From CBDDKZ01 sp965230415 (GTDB lineage Bacteria > Bacteroidota > Bacteroidia > Cytophagales > JAAEPT01): a stretch of 64,000 nucleotides of DNA. The stretch covers positions 1,984,001 through 2,048,000 of the forward strand of contig CBDDKZ010000005.1 of assembly GCA_965230415.1 (NCBI GenBank), read 5' to 3'. This document shows positions 1 through 10,176 of the stretch, piece after piece. Position numbers and translations under genes: made by a program. The notes under the pieces were generated by a model. The model was not told where the DNA came from and searched no databases. It worked only from the letters and a program-made list of their open reading frames with translations. Numbering within the stretch: position 1 is the first letter of the stretch; each line of letters starts with the position of its first letter.

Positions 1-1923
1 AGATTCATAGACACCTTCTGAAGTAGCTACAGCTAAATGTTGTGAATCATTAGGGTCTACTGAAATGTAATTTACGTTACCAGATAAACCCGAGCTAATT
101 TTGGTCCAGGATGGTGAAGCAGCCTGACCATTACTTGTTCTCCACATATCTCCCCCTTCAGCCATATAAATGAAATTGTTATCATTGGGTGCAATTTTAA
201 ATTCATCGATAAGATCTAACTCATCGTCAAAACTCACATTGGAAGAAATATTCGACCATGTTTCTCCTCTGTCCGTGCTCTTAAATAAAAAATCGTAACC
301 TGCATAAATGGTACTCGCATTTATGGGATCCATTTCAAAGGGAGTGACCCATTCGCCTCGTTTACCATTTGGACTTCTAAGTCTACTAAAACGAAGATCT
401 GCGCTGCTTCTCCACAGATTGCCGAATATTGTTGTTCCATACACATAATTAGGATCGGAGTGATCAATAAAACATTCCATCGCGTCTGATTCCAGTTCTG
501 TTGTAAATTGGTCGTTTTGGTATGCAAACATACCATTGTCTTGCGTACCGCCCACAACCATATTTTCATCAGTCTGTGAGTTTCCTAAACGATAAAACTG
601 TGTAACGATCAAACCGTTATTTGCCAAATCTTCCATGTTATCCCCATTATCGCTACTTTTATAAACACCTCCGTCTGATCCCACATATAATATACCGTCT
701 ACAAAAAACATCACCTCAACGTCTGCATGAACATAAGAAGGTTGGCCGAAAGAAGACCAACCGGCCATGAATTCAAAGTTAGCACCACCATCTTGAGACC
801 TGTAGTAATTTACTCCGGCAATCTGCACCTCATTGGCATTAGTGGGAGAGACGGCTATGGCCATATCACGACTTGCCTGCCACCCCAGGTAATTATCTGC
901 GCCATTATTGACGTCACTCATTATAGTAAAGCTATTACCTTCATTGCTTGAGCGGTAAATTCTGCCAAAGCCTTCTCCTTGTTTCTGAATCAGGTAGACC
1001 CAGTCAGGTTCTGCCGGGGTAACCGCTAATTTCATGCGCTCAGAAGCGACAAAACCATTGGAAATGGTACTCCAGGTAACACCTCCATCTGTCGATTTTC
1101 TAAATTCCCCTCCACAGGCGTACATTACATTCGTACTGCCGGGTTTATAGACAATGTCCTCGGTACTATCTGCAGAAACCTGTGTCCAGTTATTTCCGGC
1201 ATTGGTCGATCGATAAATTCCACTGGAAGAAACAGCAAAAATGATCGATGAATTAGCCGGATTTATCAAAATGGAACGTATTATACCGCTAGTTTGAGCG
1301 CCGGTGGCGTTCCAGGTTTGCCCTCCATCGTTCGATTTGTAAACGTCGCCTGAAGAATTTCCATGGTAAACAACATCGTTATTCCCAGGGTCAATGGCAA
1401 CAGACCATATGAACATGTTTGTGAGTTGGTCTCCCACCGGAGTCCAGGATGCCCCGGCATCTGTAGATTTCCACAGGCCACCTCCCGGAGACCCTGCATA
1501 GATTAAGTTTTGATTTTCCTTTTCAACAGCAATAGAAACAATCCTTCCGGTACCGGAAGACCTGTTTCCGCCAGACAACCAGTTAACCGGTCCCAGTTCT
1601 TCCCATTGTCCATCTGTATTGCTCGATTTATTTAATTTAGGAGCGTAATTCTTACGAAACTTAACATACGCATTTTCAACTTCTGCTTCACTGCGCAGAT
1701 TACCATTTGCATCCATTTTACGTTTCGCCGAATAGGCCCATCTTTGGTATAATTTATACCCGGAACCCTTACCTGTTCCATGTTCGGCAAAATGGCGCTC
1801 CGCTTCGCGCCGGACTTCATAAAAATTGGGATGCTCCTGTTGAATGAGCTCAATAAAGTGTTGAGTCTTTGCCTGAATAGTAATAATCAGGAGCCCGATC
1901 AAAAATACAATTTTGTTCATCAT
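1..1923 (-). CDS. Secreted BNR/sortilin-like beta-propeller protein (3' end outside window)
   Basis: The frame runs open from two adjacent ATG codons (1923 or 1920) to base 1, giving 641 codons with no stop, so the C-terminus is missing. The N-terminus (MNKIVFLIGLLIITIQA) is a signal peptide. After about residue 95 come at least eight Asp-box/BNR motifs of the form S-x-D-x-G-x-x-W, for example STDAGASWTPVG, SNDGGQTWNATG and STDRGETWSNIS. This is the pattern of VPS10/sortilin-type multi-bladed propellers, which Bacteroidota export as large surface or secreted proteins. A T9SS sorting domain is expected beyond the window edge but cannot be seen. The ligand or substrate is unknown; similarity to sialidases is limited to the Asp boxes, so no enzyme activity is claimed. 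Confidence 0.85.
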   Translation of the reverse strand, partial: MMNKIVFLIGLLIITIQAKTQHFIELIQQEHPNFYEVRREAERHFAEHGTGKGSGYKLYQRWAYSAKRKMDANGNLRSEAEVENAYVKFRKNYAPKLNKSSNTDGQWEELGPVNWLSGGNRSSGTGRIVSIAVEKENQNLIYAGSPGGGLWKSTDAGASWTPVGDQLTNMFIWSVAIDPGNNDVVYHGNSSGDVYKSNDGGQTWNATGAQTSGIIRSILINPANSSIIFAVSSSGIYRSTNAGNNWTQVSADSTEDIVYKPGSTNVMYACGGEFRKSTDGGVTWSTISNGFVASERMKLAVTPAEPDWVYLIQKQGEGFGRIYRSSNEGNSFTIMSDVNNGADNYLGWQASRDMAIAVSPTNANEVQIAGVNYYRSQDGGANFEFMAGWSSFGQPSYVHADVEVMFFVDGILYVGSDGGVYKSSDNGDNMEDLANNGLIVTQFYRLGNSQTDENMVVGGTQDNGMFAYQNDQFTTELESDAMECFIDHSDPNYVYGTTIFGNLWRSSADLRFSRLRSPNGKRGEWVTPFEMDPINASTIYAGYDFLFKSTDRGETWSNISSNVSFDDELDLIDEFKIAPNDNNFIYMAEGGDMWRTSNGQAASPSWTKISSGLSGNVNYISVDPNDSQHLAVATSEGVYES

Positions 1924-2244
1924 TAAGTAATTTAGGTTTATATTAAATTGAGTAGATTGTAGATTGATGTGAGGTCGTATGTTTTATTATGCGGGTAATA
2001 TTATCCTATCTTATTTAAAAGCAAGATATCCTGTAATTGGATTCCGTCTTAAATAGTGTGCAAATATTAATTCTATTGGTCGTTAGAGTGACATTTTCAT
2101 TGTTGTATTGGCAAGTAATTTTGTTGAACTGAAAAGTAAGAACATTAAATGGTATGATAACTTCATGAATTCATAGATTCCGTATACAATCATCATAGCT
2201 TAAGGAAATCAGAGGCTGGTCTGCAATTATCGAATCTAACTAGA

Positions 2245-2386
2245 CTTAGCGTCTCGCTAAGACTAACCTGTATACACCCAAGGGCGAGCGTTTGAGAGCA
2301 ACGGAAACGCGTGATCATGTATTTTGCTCACTACACTCCAAAAATGTTTACTATCCTAAACTGACGGCTATGGCGTCTCGCTAAGA
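2245..2386. repeat. Short inverted repeat and 14-bp direct repeat in an intergenic region
   Basis: The 567-bp gap 1924-2490 has no convincing gene. It holds a 7-bp perfect inverted repeat, CTTAGCG-TCT-CGCTAAG, at 2245-2261, which extends to TAG/CTA across a mismatch. Its right-hand part, GCGTCTCGCTAAGA, occurs again exactly at 2373-2386, 124 bp downstream. It could be a small dispersed repeat or a remnant of one; no function is visible. Confidence 0.5.
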
Positions 2387-2435
2387 ATAAGCCAAAAATG
2401 ACGGTATGAGCTGCCATTGACTTAAATAGACACAA

Positions 2436-2468
2436 CAAAAAAACCCTCTCGTCTGAGAGGGTTTTCCA
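2436..2468 (-). terminator. Rho-independent terminator of gldJ
   Basis: A perfect 10-bp hairpin (AAACCCTCTC / GAGAGGGTTT, loop GTCT, 2441-2464) lies 22 bp beyond the gldJ stop. Read on the minus strand it ends in a T-run, the complement of the A-run at 2436-2443. It should end the gldJ transcript. Confidence 0.85.
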
Positions 2469-2490
2469 AATATCGTTATGTATGCTTTTT

Positions 2491-3687
2491 TTAGTAGTTA
2501 GTACCAGCTCTAATCATGGCACAACGGAAACCAATTGTAGCAGTACAAGAGTCCTGATCTAAGTAACGGCGCGTACCTGGAGACATCCAGTACGCAACAT
2601 CTTTCCATGAACCACCTTTGTAAACACGGGTGTGATCATCAATAAGTGATTGGAAACCTTTAGTATCGTACTTGTCTTCCTCATCAAGGAAACCGTCACG
2701 GCGTAGTGGGTTTAAGTCATCCATTACCTGGTAAGATGTAGGACGGTATACGTCAAATACCCATTCGTTAACATTACCTGCCATGTTATATAATCCGAAG
2801 TCATTAGGAGGATAGTTATAGATATAGTCAGTAATCATGGCGCCATCGTTTAGCTTACCAGCGATACCTGCGTAGTCACCACGTCCTCTTTTAAAGTTAG
2901 CAAGGAACATACCCATTTCTTTTCCGTAAGGATTACGAAGTGCGTGACCATCCCAAGGGTAAAGACGCTTGTGCGTTTGGTTTTCATCTAACCATTGGTT
3001 ACCGATAAGTGCTTGTGCAGCATATTCCCATTCAGTCTCTGATGGTAAACGGTAGTTTGGAAGTACAACTCCCGATTCAAGTGGAATACGACCGTCTCCA
3101 CCTTCAGGTACTTCGATACCGGCGTCTTGTGCCAATTGTTTGTTTACAACTGCGGTTCTCCAGTTTGTAAAATCATTTGCCTGAACCCAGTTTACTCCAA
3201 CTAATGGGAAGTATCTGAAGCCAGGATATCTTAAGTAGTGATCTACATAAGGGTCGTTATATGCAAGCTGACTGGCCCAAACTAAAGTATCTGGTAGTGT
3301 GCTTTGATAAAACTCCTCTGATGAATCTCTTCTGATGTAGAACATGTACTCTAACCAGTGTATGTTAGCGATTTCTGTTTCATCCATGTAGAATGATGCT
3401 ACAGTTACAGTACGTTCAATGTTATCGTGTCTTTGTAATAAATCTTCTTCAAAAGATCCAAGAACAGTACGGCCACCTTCAATAAAAACAAGGTTAGGCC
3501 CTTCAGGCTGACCCGCATAGGCAGCTACCTGAAAACCATCTTCTTCGTTGTATGCCATCCCTGTTACGGTACTTGCTCCGCCCGGGCTAACACTTGTAGG
3601 GTTACCACCCTTGCTACACGAAGAGAAGATAACGCCGGCACCTAACACAAAACAAAGTGCCTGACAAACTCTCACAATTCTTTTCAT
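2491..3687 (-). CDS. gldJ: Gliding motility lipoprotein GldJ-like (FGE-sulfatase fold)
   Basis: 398 aa with a lipoprotein signal peptide; the lipobox cysteine is C24 (FSSC). The body is a formylglycine-generating-enzyme/SUMF1-type domain. It shows the N-terminal GPNLVFIEGG block, FYMDETEIAN, PNYRLPSETEWEYAA, NMAGNVNEWV and the terminal GGSWKD...IGFRCA block. GldK and GldJ share this fold and serve gliding and T9SS secretion in Bacteroidota rather than sulfatase maturation. The block around YNDPYVDHYLRYPGFRYFP favours GldJ over GldK, and no gldKLMN genes lie next door. It is monocistronic, with its own terminator downstream and 169 bp to mfd upstream. The family is sure; the J versus K call is an inference from memory of the family. 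Confidence 0.8.
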   Translation of the reverse strand: MKRIVRVCQALCFVLGAGVIFSSCSKGGNPTSVSPGGASTVTGMAYNEEDGFQVAAYAGQPEGPNLVFIEGGRTVLGSFEEDLLQRHDNIERTVTVASFYMDETEIANIHWLEYMFYIRRDSSEEFYQSTLPDTLVWASQLAYNDPYVDHYLRYPGFRYFPLVGVNWVQANDFTNWRTAVVNKQLAQDAGIEVPEGGDGRIPLESGVVLPNYRLPSETEWEYAAQALIGNQWLDENQTHKRLYPWDGHALRNPYGKEMGMFLANFKRGRGDYAGIAGKLNDGAMITDYIYNYPPNDFGLYNMAGNVNEWVFDVYRPTSYQVMDDLNPLRRDGFLDEEDKYDTKGFQSLIDDHTRVYKGGSWKDVAYWMSPGTRRYLDQDSCTATIGFRCAMIRAGTNY

Positions 3688-3856
3688 AACCTATATTTGT
3701 TTAACAATTTTCCTAACAACAAGAACACAATATATAAATTTATAAATTAAAGTACAAGTTTTTTGTGGATAAGTATTTTTACCAGAATACCTATCCTAAA
3801 AAGCTATTATGTTCCCTTTCTTGTACTTAAACGATAATTTTTTGTTTTTGTGACTA

Positions 3857-6800
3857 TTATTTTAATTTTTTTAAAACGGTCTCCAAAGTGCTAATTCCTT
3901 TTTCCACATTTTCGATACCAGAAAACGTGAGTACCATCTGGTTTTTCACTTCTTTACAGTTACATTTTTTGGGATGCTCCTGAATATATTCCAGTATGGC
4001 TCCGAATACTGCCGACTGAAAATAGGCGTCGTTGTTTTTAACCTGAACGAAGCACTTCATGGTCTCATTTTTAATTTTTAGTTTAAAAAAGCCCAGATCT
4101 TCAGCTCTCCAGCGCAATATTACCGTTTTTGTAAGTTCGTTAACAGATGGTGGTAGCGGGCCAAAGCGATCTATTATACTTTTTACAAAATCGTCGAGCT
4201 CTTCTTTTGTTTTAGTGTTATCCAAAACATTGTATAGACGCAGTCGTTCCGAAATGTTGTTCACATAGTCATCCGGAATGATAACTTCCAGGTCTGTTTC
4301 TATTATACAATCTCTTTTGAGTGTCGGAAGGGAGTTTTCCGGATTGAAAAGTTCTTTAAACGCTGTTTCCTTCAGTTCTTGAATTGCTTCGTCCAGTAGT
4401 TGTTGGTACGTTTCGAAACCTATATCGCTAATAAATCCACTTTGCTCCCCTCCAAGTAAATTACCTGCACCCCGAATATCCAGGTCTCTCATGGCTATTT
4501 TTATACCATCTCCCAGGTCGCTGAATTCTTCCAACGCCGACAAACGTTTTCGTGCGTCGGAACTTAAGACCATAGAAGAAGGGGTAAGTAAGTAGCAGAA
4601 TGCCTTTTTGTTGGACCGACCTACTCTACCCCGCATTTGATGCAGGTCAGACAAACCATACATATGAGCATGATTTATGATAATTGTATTGGCATTGGGA
4701 ATATCCAGCCCCGATTCTATGATATTGGTGGAAATGAGGATGTCAAATTCCTGGTTGATGAATTTGAGCATCGTTCTTTCGAGTATTTTACCATCCATCT
4801 GGCCGTGAGCCACTCCTACCCGGGCGTCAGGAATTAGCTTCAATATTATATTTCCAATCGCATCTATGTCCTTTATGCGGTTGTGCACAAAAAACACCTG
4901 TCCCCCTCGCTTCAATTCATAACGAATGGCATCGCGGATCATCACTTCATCAAACGTATGCAATTCTGTGCTCACCGGTTGTCTGTTAGTAGGAGGTGTG
5001 GCAATTACCGAAAGGTCACGAGCACCCATTAGCGAGAATTGCAAAGTACGGGGTATGGGCGTGGCAGTAAGAGTAAGTACGTCTACATTTACCTTTAGCT
5101 CTTTTAATTTATCTTTGGCAACCACACCAAATTTTTGCTCTTCATCTATTATCAGGAGGCCCAGGTCTTTGAACGAGATGTCTTTACCTACAATACGGTG
5201 AGTACCTACCAGTATATCAATTTTCCCCTCGTTGGTATCTTTTACTATCTCTTTTATTTCTTTGGTGCTTCTGAACCTATTTACATAATCTACTCTGCAA
5301 GGTAGTCTGCGGAGTCGATCTTTGAATGTTTTATAATGTTGTAAAGCAAGAATGGTAGTGGGTACCAGCACTGCTACCTGTTTACCATCACACACCGCTT
5401 TAAAAGCTGCGCGTATGGCAACTTCTGTCTTTCCAAACCCTACATCCCCACAAACAAGGCGATCCATGGGATGCGGGGCCTCCATGTCACTTTTAACATC
5501 GTTGGTTGCTTTCGCCTGATCTGGTGTGTCCTCATAAATAAAAGAGGTTTCCAGTTCGGTTTGCAGGTAACTGTCCTTGCTAAATCCAAACCCCGAAGAA
5601 TTAACGCGTTTGGCATAAAGACCAATAAGGTTAATGGCAATCTCTTTTACTTTTTTCTTAACCTTTTTCTTTTTGTTTTCCCATTCTGCCGAACCAAGCT
5701 TACTAATTACAGGAGTTGTACCATCCTGGCCGGAATGTTTTGCAATTTTATGCAGCGAGTGAACATTTATGTATAACAAATCGTCATCTCTATAAACAAG
5801 CCTTATACGTTCCTGAATGACACCATCTACTTCCTTTTTTTCCAAACCGGCAAATCGCCCTACACCATGATCAATGTGTGTAACAAAGTCTCCCGGTTTA
5901 AGTGTTTTGAGTTCATTGATAGTGATTGCTTTTGATCTTGAGTAGCGCTCTTTCGATCTGAATTTATGGAAGCGCTCAAATAATTCGTGATCGGTATAAA
6001 AAGCAATACGTTCTTCTAAATCCAGGTAGCCGGCCCGAAGTGTAATTGGTAATTCATCGAATTGGAGAGAAGGATCATGTTCCTCTATGATCATTCGCAC
6101 ACGATTCATTTGGTGTAGCGAATCGCATACAATTACCGTTTGAAACCCTTTGGATTGTAGCTGACTGAGATCTTCAGTAAGCATTTTAAAGTCTTTGTTA
6201 AAAGAAGGCTGTGATTTTGTATTAAAATCGATTGTATGGCTGTTTTTAAAAGCAAATCGTTTTCCAAATTCTAAGATTTTGAAGTTTTCGATCGCAGCTT
6301 TGTACTGATTGGCTTCAATGAACAATTCCGAAGCGGTGGTTATTAAATCCGGCTCTCCTGAATGCGCTTTTATCTGTTCGAAGTCTGTTTCTATTTTGCT
6401 GTATGCTTTTTCAATGGAAGCTACAGTATGGGTATGATCTTTTTGCCAGATATAGGTATTTTCAGGAATAAACGTAAAAAAAGACTCCCTTTCTTCTTTT
6501 AATAATTTGGTTTGCAAATCGGGAATGATGCTTATTTGATCAATCGAATGTAGGGATAATTGATTATCAGGATTAAAGGAGCGAATGCTTTCTACCTTAT
6601 TTGCGAATAGCTCTATACGAAGAGGGTGATCATGGGCGTAAGAAAAGATGTCTACAATACCACCACGGATAGCAAAATTACCCGCTTCGTAAACAAAATC
6701 AACTTTTTCAAAGCCGTATTCTACCAATAATTCTGTTATGAAATTTAAATCAACCTGTTCGCCTACTTTCAGGCCAAAGCTGTTTTTGACCAGTGAACGT

Positions 6801-7207
6801 TTATTTACAACCTTTTCAACAAGTGCTTCCGGATAAGTGACAATTAAACAACCCTTACCTTTTAGTTCGTTAATGCTGTTCAAAACTTCCGTACGCTGTA
6901 AGATATTTGCGTTATCTACTTCCTCGTACTGGTAAGGTCTTTTGTAGGAAATAGGAAAAAATAAAGCTTCTTTGTCCAGAATATCTGACAGGTCGTTTTG
7001 AAAATAGGATGCTTCCTCCCTGTCAGACAAAATGAACAAGTGGTTTGAATCGGGTATAATGGATGCGACGCCGGCAGCAATTGCCGCATCGGCCGACCCA
7101 TTTAGACCTTTTAACTGAAACAGTTTGTCGGGACCTTGCATTTGCTCGCCTAGCAAACGTATACGAGCACTATTTTTTAGGTAGGTGAGTAAGGATTCTT
7201 TGTTCAT
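3857..7207 (-). CDS. mfd: Transcription-repair coupling factor Mfd
   Basis: 1116 aa, the usual Mfd length. In order it has the UvrB-homology N-terminal part (about 1-350), the CarD/RNA-polymerase interaction domain around 432-490 (PGDFVTHIDHGVGRFAG), a superfamily-2 DNA translocase with Walker A GFGKTE near residue 590 and DEEQ near 687, the helicase C part ending in QMRGRVGRS, and the C-terminal TRCF domain. Mfd removes RNA polymerase stalled at DNA damage and recruits UvrA. The ATG at 7207 is the only start in keeping with family length. A TAnnTTTG-type -7 box on the minus strand (7272-7279, TAGTTTTG) could serve it. Confidence 0.97.
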   Translation of the reverse strand: MNKESLLTYLKNSARIRLLGEQMQGPDKLFQLKGLNGSADAAIAAGVASIIPDSNHLFILSDREEASYFQNDLSDILDKEALFFPISYKRPYQYEEVDNANILQRTEVLNSINELKGKGCLIVTYPEALVEKVVNKRSLVKNSFGLKVGEQVDLNFITELLVEYGFEKVDFVYEAGNFAIRGGIVDIFSYAHDHPLRIELFANKVESIRSFNPDNQLSLHSIDQISIIPDLQTKLLKEERESFFTFIPENTYIWQKDHTHTVASIEKAYSKIETDFEQIKAHSGEPDLITTASELFIEANQYKAAIENFKILEFGKRFAFKNSHTIDFNTKSQPSFNKDFKMLTEDLSQLQSKGFQTVIVCDSLHQMNRVRMIIEEHDPSLQFDELPITLRAGYLDLEERIAFYTDHELFERFHKFRSKERYSRSKAITINELKTLKPGDFVTHIDHGVGRFAGLEKKEVDGVIQERIRLVYRDDDLLYINVHSLHKIAKHSGQDGTTPVISKLGSAEWENKKKKVKKKVKEIAINLIGLYAKRVNSSGFGFSKDSYLQTELETSFIYEDTPDQAKATNDVKSDMEAPHPMDRLVCGDVGFGKTEVAIRAAFKAVCDGKQVAVLVPTTILALQHYKTFKDRLRRLPCRVDYVNRFRSTKEIKEIVKDTNEGKIDILVGTHRIVGKDISFKDLGLLIIDEEQKFGVVAKDKLKELKVNVDVLTLTATPIPRTLQFSLMGARDLSVIATPPTNRQPVSTELHTFDEVMIRDAIRYELKRGGQVFFVHNRIKDIDAIGNIILKLIPDARVGVAHGQMDGKILERTMLKFINQEFDILISTNIIESGLDIPNANTIIINHAHMYGLSDLHQMRGRVGRSNKKAFCYLLTPSSMVLSSDARKRLSALEEFSDLGDGIKIAMRDLDIRGAGNLLGGEQSGFISDIGFETYQQLLDEAIQELKETAFKELFNPENSLPTLKRDCIIETDLEVIIPDDYVNNISERLRLYNVLDNTKTKEELDDFVKSIIDRFGPLPPSVNELTKTVILRWRAEDLGFFKLKIKNETMKCFVQVKNNDAYFQSAVFGAILEYIQEHPKKCNCKEVKNQMVLTFSGIENVEKGISTLETVLKKLK

Positions 7208-7412
7208 AATTATTGCAGTGCAATATTACAGTTTATGTACGAAATATTAAACCAGAACGCTTCATTAGAAACAAAACTATTTTTTTTGAATGTACTGTGT
7301 GCTCAAATTAGCGTTGTTTCCTAAACTAATTTGTGTAATGGACATTGTCAATCTGTAAATAAACTCTTATCTTTTGCTATAAATTCCGTCTTAAAGCACT
7401 TCGAATCACTAT

Positions 7413-9068
7413 ATGAACTGGTCCCAGAAGAACCGATCGATCATTTTGAAGCATTTACAAGAAGAGTATTATGATTTAGTGATCATTGGTGGTGGGATTA
7501 CAGGGGCTGGGATTTTGCTGGATGCTCGTTCCAGAGGCTTGAAGTCCTGCCTTGTGGAAATGAACGATTTTGCTGCCGGAACTTCTTCTCGATCTACCAA
7601 ATTGATTCATGGTGGCTTACGCTATTTGAAACAGAAAAATATAAAATTAGTCGGGGAGTTTGGCAGGGAAAGAAATATTCTAGCTGCAAATGCTCCTCAC
7701 TTAATTGAAAAACAACGCGTGATCATTCCTTTCATCAAAAGGGGCAGTTTAGGGCGTATTTCTGCACGCGCGGCAATGTTACTTTATGAACGACTGGTCG
7801 GCGTTGACCCAAAAGAACGGCATGCCTTGTTGTCAAAAAATGTGGCCATGAGCGCTCTACCCTATAGTGACACGGAGTTAATAAAAGGAGCGGTTCGTTA
7901 TGTTGAATATAAAACCAATGACGCACGCCTAACCATTGAAGTTATTAAAACAGCTATTGACCATGGTGGAGAAGCAGTTAATTATGTGCAGGCGGCCGAA
8001 TTTGAATACAATGAACAGGGTAAAATAGATGCACTAATCTGTAAAGACCTTACCACGGGAGAAAACTTTAGAATTAATACCAAATTGGTAGTTTCTGCTG
8101 CCGGTCCGTGGGTAGATGAAGTAAGCAAATTGGATCGGGGAGATGCTCAAAAAAATTTAGTGCTTACCAAAGGTGTTCACGTGGTTTGTGAATCAAAATA
8201 CATACCTATCAATGAAGCCATCTATTTCGATACGCAGGACAAACGCATGGTTTTCATGATACCCCATCGCGATAAAATATATATCGGTACCACCGATACA
8301 TTCTATCGAGGTGCTGAATACAACCCTGAGGTGTCGGAACAAGATGTAAATTACCTGGTAAAAGCCATTAACTGGGTGTTTCCGAAACTCAATTTTCGTC
8401 GTGAATACATATGTTCTAGTTGGGCCGGTTTGAGGCCCCTTATTTATGAAAAGAACAAAAAACCTTCTGAAATATCAAGAAGAGATGAACTGTATGAGTC
8501 TAAAAGTGGCCTCATTACCATTGCAGGAGGTAAACTTTCGGGTTATCGCAAAATGTCGGAACGTACTGTTGACTTTGCCTGTGAAAAATTAGGTTACAGT
8601 AGAAAATGCGGCACCAAAAACTTTCCGCTTTCCGGGAGCGATCTGCGTATGTCAATGAATGATTACATTGAAAAATTTACGCAAACCTATCAGCGGGAGC
8701 ACTTGTCTTTGAGTGAGGTGAAATCCATAGTAAGAATGTTGGGTAGTAATGCACACGAAGCTATTTCACTACTAAAGGAACATAAACACCGAAACGCACA
8801 TGATCTGCCCCTGCATTGGTTTGCCAGTCTTTTATATAGTATTGAACATGAAATGATATACACAGTTGTAGACTTCGTCAAAAGAAGAAGACAGAGTATC
8901 TATTTTGAACTGGATAAAGTCGAAGAGTATAAATATTCCTTACTTCGTACCATGCAAAAGTTCATGTCCTGGTCCAATCAGGAGTTAGAAGAGAATCAAC
9001 AATTATTGGAAGAAGAGTTATTGTTGGCAAAGTCGGCTAACCTAGAAAATAATTTGGATAATCTGTAA
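7413..9068 (+). CDS. glpD: FAD-dependent glycerol-3-phosphate dehydrogenase
   Basis: 551 aa. The N-terminal dinucleotide-binding motif is G26-G-G-I-T-G31 (DLVIIGGGITGAG), followed by the family block SRSTKLIHGGLRYL and, later, IGTTDT and TIAGGKLSGYRKM. The C-terminal part is the helical DAO_C domain. The enzyme oxidises sn-glycerol 3-phosphate to dihydroxyacetone phosphate at the inner membrane and passes electrons to quinone. Its last 32 bases overlap the 3' end of the opposing glycerophosphodiester phosphodiesterase gene, whose product supplies its substrate. Confidence 0.95.
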   Translation: MNWSQKNRSIILKHLQEEYYDLVIIGGGITGAGILLDARSRGLKSCLVEMNDFAAGTSSRSTKLIHGGLRYLKQKNIKLVGEFGRERNILAANAPHLIEKQRVIIPFIKRGSLGRISARAAMLLYERLVGVDPKERHALLSKNVAMSALPYSDTELIKGAVRYVEYKTNDARLTIEVIKTAIDHGGEAVNYVQAAEFEYNEQGKIDALICKDLTTGENFRINTKLVVSAAGPWVDEVSKLDRGDAQKNLVLTKGVHVVCESKYIPINEAIYFDTQDKRMVFMIPHRDKIYIGTTDTFYRGAEYNPEVSEQDVNYLVKAINWVFPKLNFRREYICSSWAGLRPLIYEKNKKPSEISRRDELYESKSGLITIAGGKLSGYRKMSERTVDFACEKLGYSRKCGTKNFPLSGSDLRMSMNDYIEKFTQTYQREHLSLSEVKSIVRMLGSNAHEAISLLKEHKHRNAHDLPLHWFASLLYSIEHEMIYTVVDFVKRRRQSIYFELDKVEEYKYSLLRTMQKFMSWSNQELEENQQLLEEELLLAKSANLENNLDNL

Positions 9069-9834
9069 TGATTCCATCAACCCCCTGCTTTTGTAATTTT
9101 TGGGCTACCTTTTTATCGTTGACCGTCCATGGTATAATTTTTAGCCCCATGGCTTTCACCTTTTTTATCAGCGCAGGTGTTGTCAATCGATAATCCGGAT
9201 TGTAAAAGGCAGGTGTAAATTGTAATCGATCGAGGTTTTTTTCGAGAGACCAGTCATTTTCTACGAGCATACTTAACTTCAGATCTGGGTACATACGATT
9301 TAAGGTGTTCAAAATAGCGGGGTCGAAGGATTGAACTATGCACTTTTTCCGAATTCTTAACGATTTAATTTCTTTACATAGGAGTTGGCAGTATTCAGTA
9401 ACTTCAGGTTGATAATCACCGTACCAATCACGTTGCGATTTTACTTCTATGTTGTAATAGAAATCTTCTGCAGCAAACCTACGACTGTTGCGTATGAGGT
9501 CTTTGAGACAAGGCTTGGCGTGGTGTTCTTTGCGTTGGTCCGGAAATTCGGGATGACCAAGGCTGCCACAGTCAAATAGAGCGAGTTCATCGTAGTCCAT
9601 TTCGAACAAATTATAACTTAACTCTTCGCTCTTGTCTATTTTGTCTCCATTTGGTTTTAAACAATAAAGCGAAGACATCCACGGTTCATGGGACACCACT
9701 AGTCTTTTGTCTCGCGAGACAACGACATCAATTTCTACGGCATGTACACCCATTTCCATTGCCAGCTTGACACCTGCAATGGTATTTTCCGGCATCAGCC
9801 CTCTGCACCCTCTATGTCCATGAATTTCAAACAT
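9037..9834 (-). CDS. Glycerophosphodiester phosphodiesterase family protein
   Basis: 265 aa from the ATG at 9834; a TTG four codons earlier (9846) is less likely. The N-terminus carries the full GDPD signature: H7-R8-G, P-E-N-T at 15-18, E-x-D in AVEIDVVVSRD and the following VVSHE histidine and glutamate. The C-terminus IPWTVND...GVDGIITDYP is also typical. It hydrolyses glycerophosphodiesters to glycerol 3-phosphate and an alcohol. No signal peptide is present, so it probably acts in the cytoplasm. It converges on glpD with a 32-bp overlap of coding ends. An AGCGCATTA motif on its own strand lies 19 bp upstream of the start (9853-9862). Confidence 0.92.
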   Translation of the reverse strand: MFEIHGHRGCRGLMPENTIAGVKLAMEMGVHAVEIDVVVSRDKRLVVSHEPWMSSLYCLKPNGDKIDKSEELSYNLFEMDYDELALFDCGSLGHPEFPDQRKEHHAKPCLKDLIRNSRRFAAEDFYYNIEVKSQRDWYGDYQPEVTEYCQLLCKEIKSLRIRKKCIVQSFDPAILNTLNRMYPDLKLSMLVENDWSLEKNLDRLQFTPAFYNPDYRLTTPALIKKVKAMGLKIIPWTVNDKKVAQKLQKQGVDGIITDYPNYFLG

Positions 9835-10176
9835 ATTTTCGTTCAAAAATGACTAATGCGCTTTTTATTTTGACAATTTTAATAACTTCAAGGTAATGAA
9901 GTTTTGTATTAGTTTGCAAAAGTTCGCAATTAGCCACTAAAACTACAAATGCAATTGTATTTAATACCATGATACCGTATGAAATAGTTATGGATAAATT
10001 GTACGAAAGTAAAAAGCTTCAAAATCTTCTTGTTACCTAGCGCATTATGGTGAACGAAATTGATACTTTAATGTTAGGCCAAACCCCCGATAATGGTGTT
10101 TTCTGTAAAAGGTCCCAATTTCAAAATGTATACAGGTGATTTTAAGGTTTTTTCCATTGATTCGTTACTTCGCGAA
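9835..10176. other. Intergenic stretch with AGCGCATTA and TTAGGCCAAA motifs
   Basis: 342 bp without a supportable gene. It contains AGCGCATTAG on the minus strand (9853-9862), TAGCGCATTATG on the plus strand (10038-10049) and TTAGGCCAAACCCCC (10074-10088). The second and third occur again next to each other upstream of the AraC and SRPBCC genes at 12853-12889. These may be regulator sites. Confidence 0.4.

Noticed and set aside
9969..10040. 23-codon ATG-to-TAG frame (MIPYEIVMDKLYES...)
   Set aside because: Too short, no translation signal and no conserved context.
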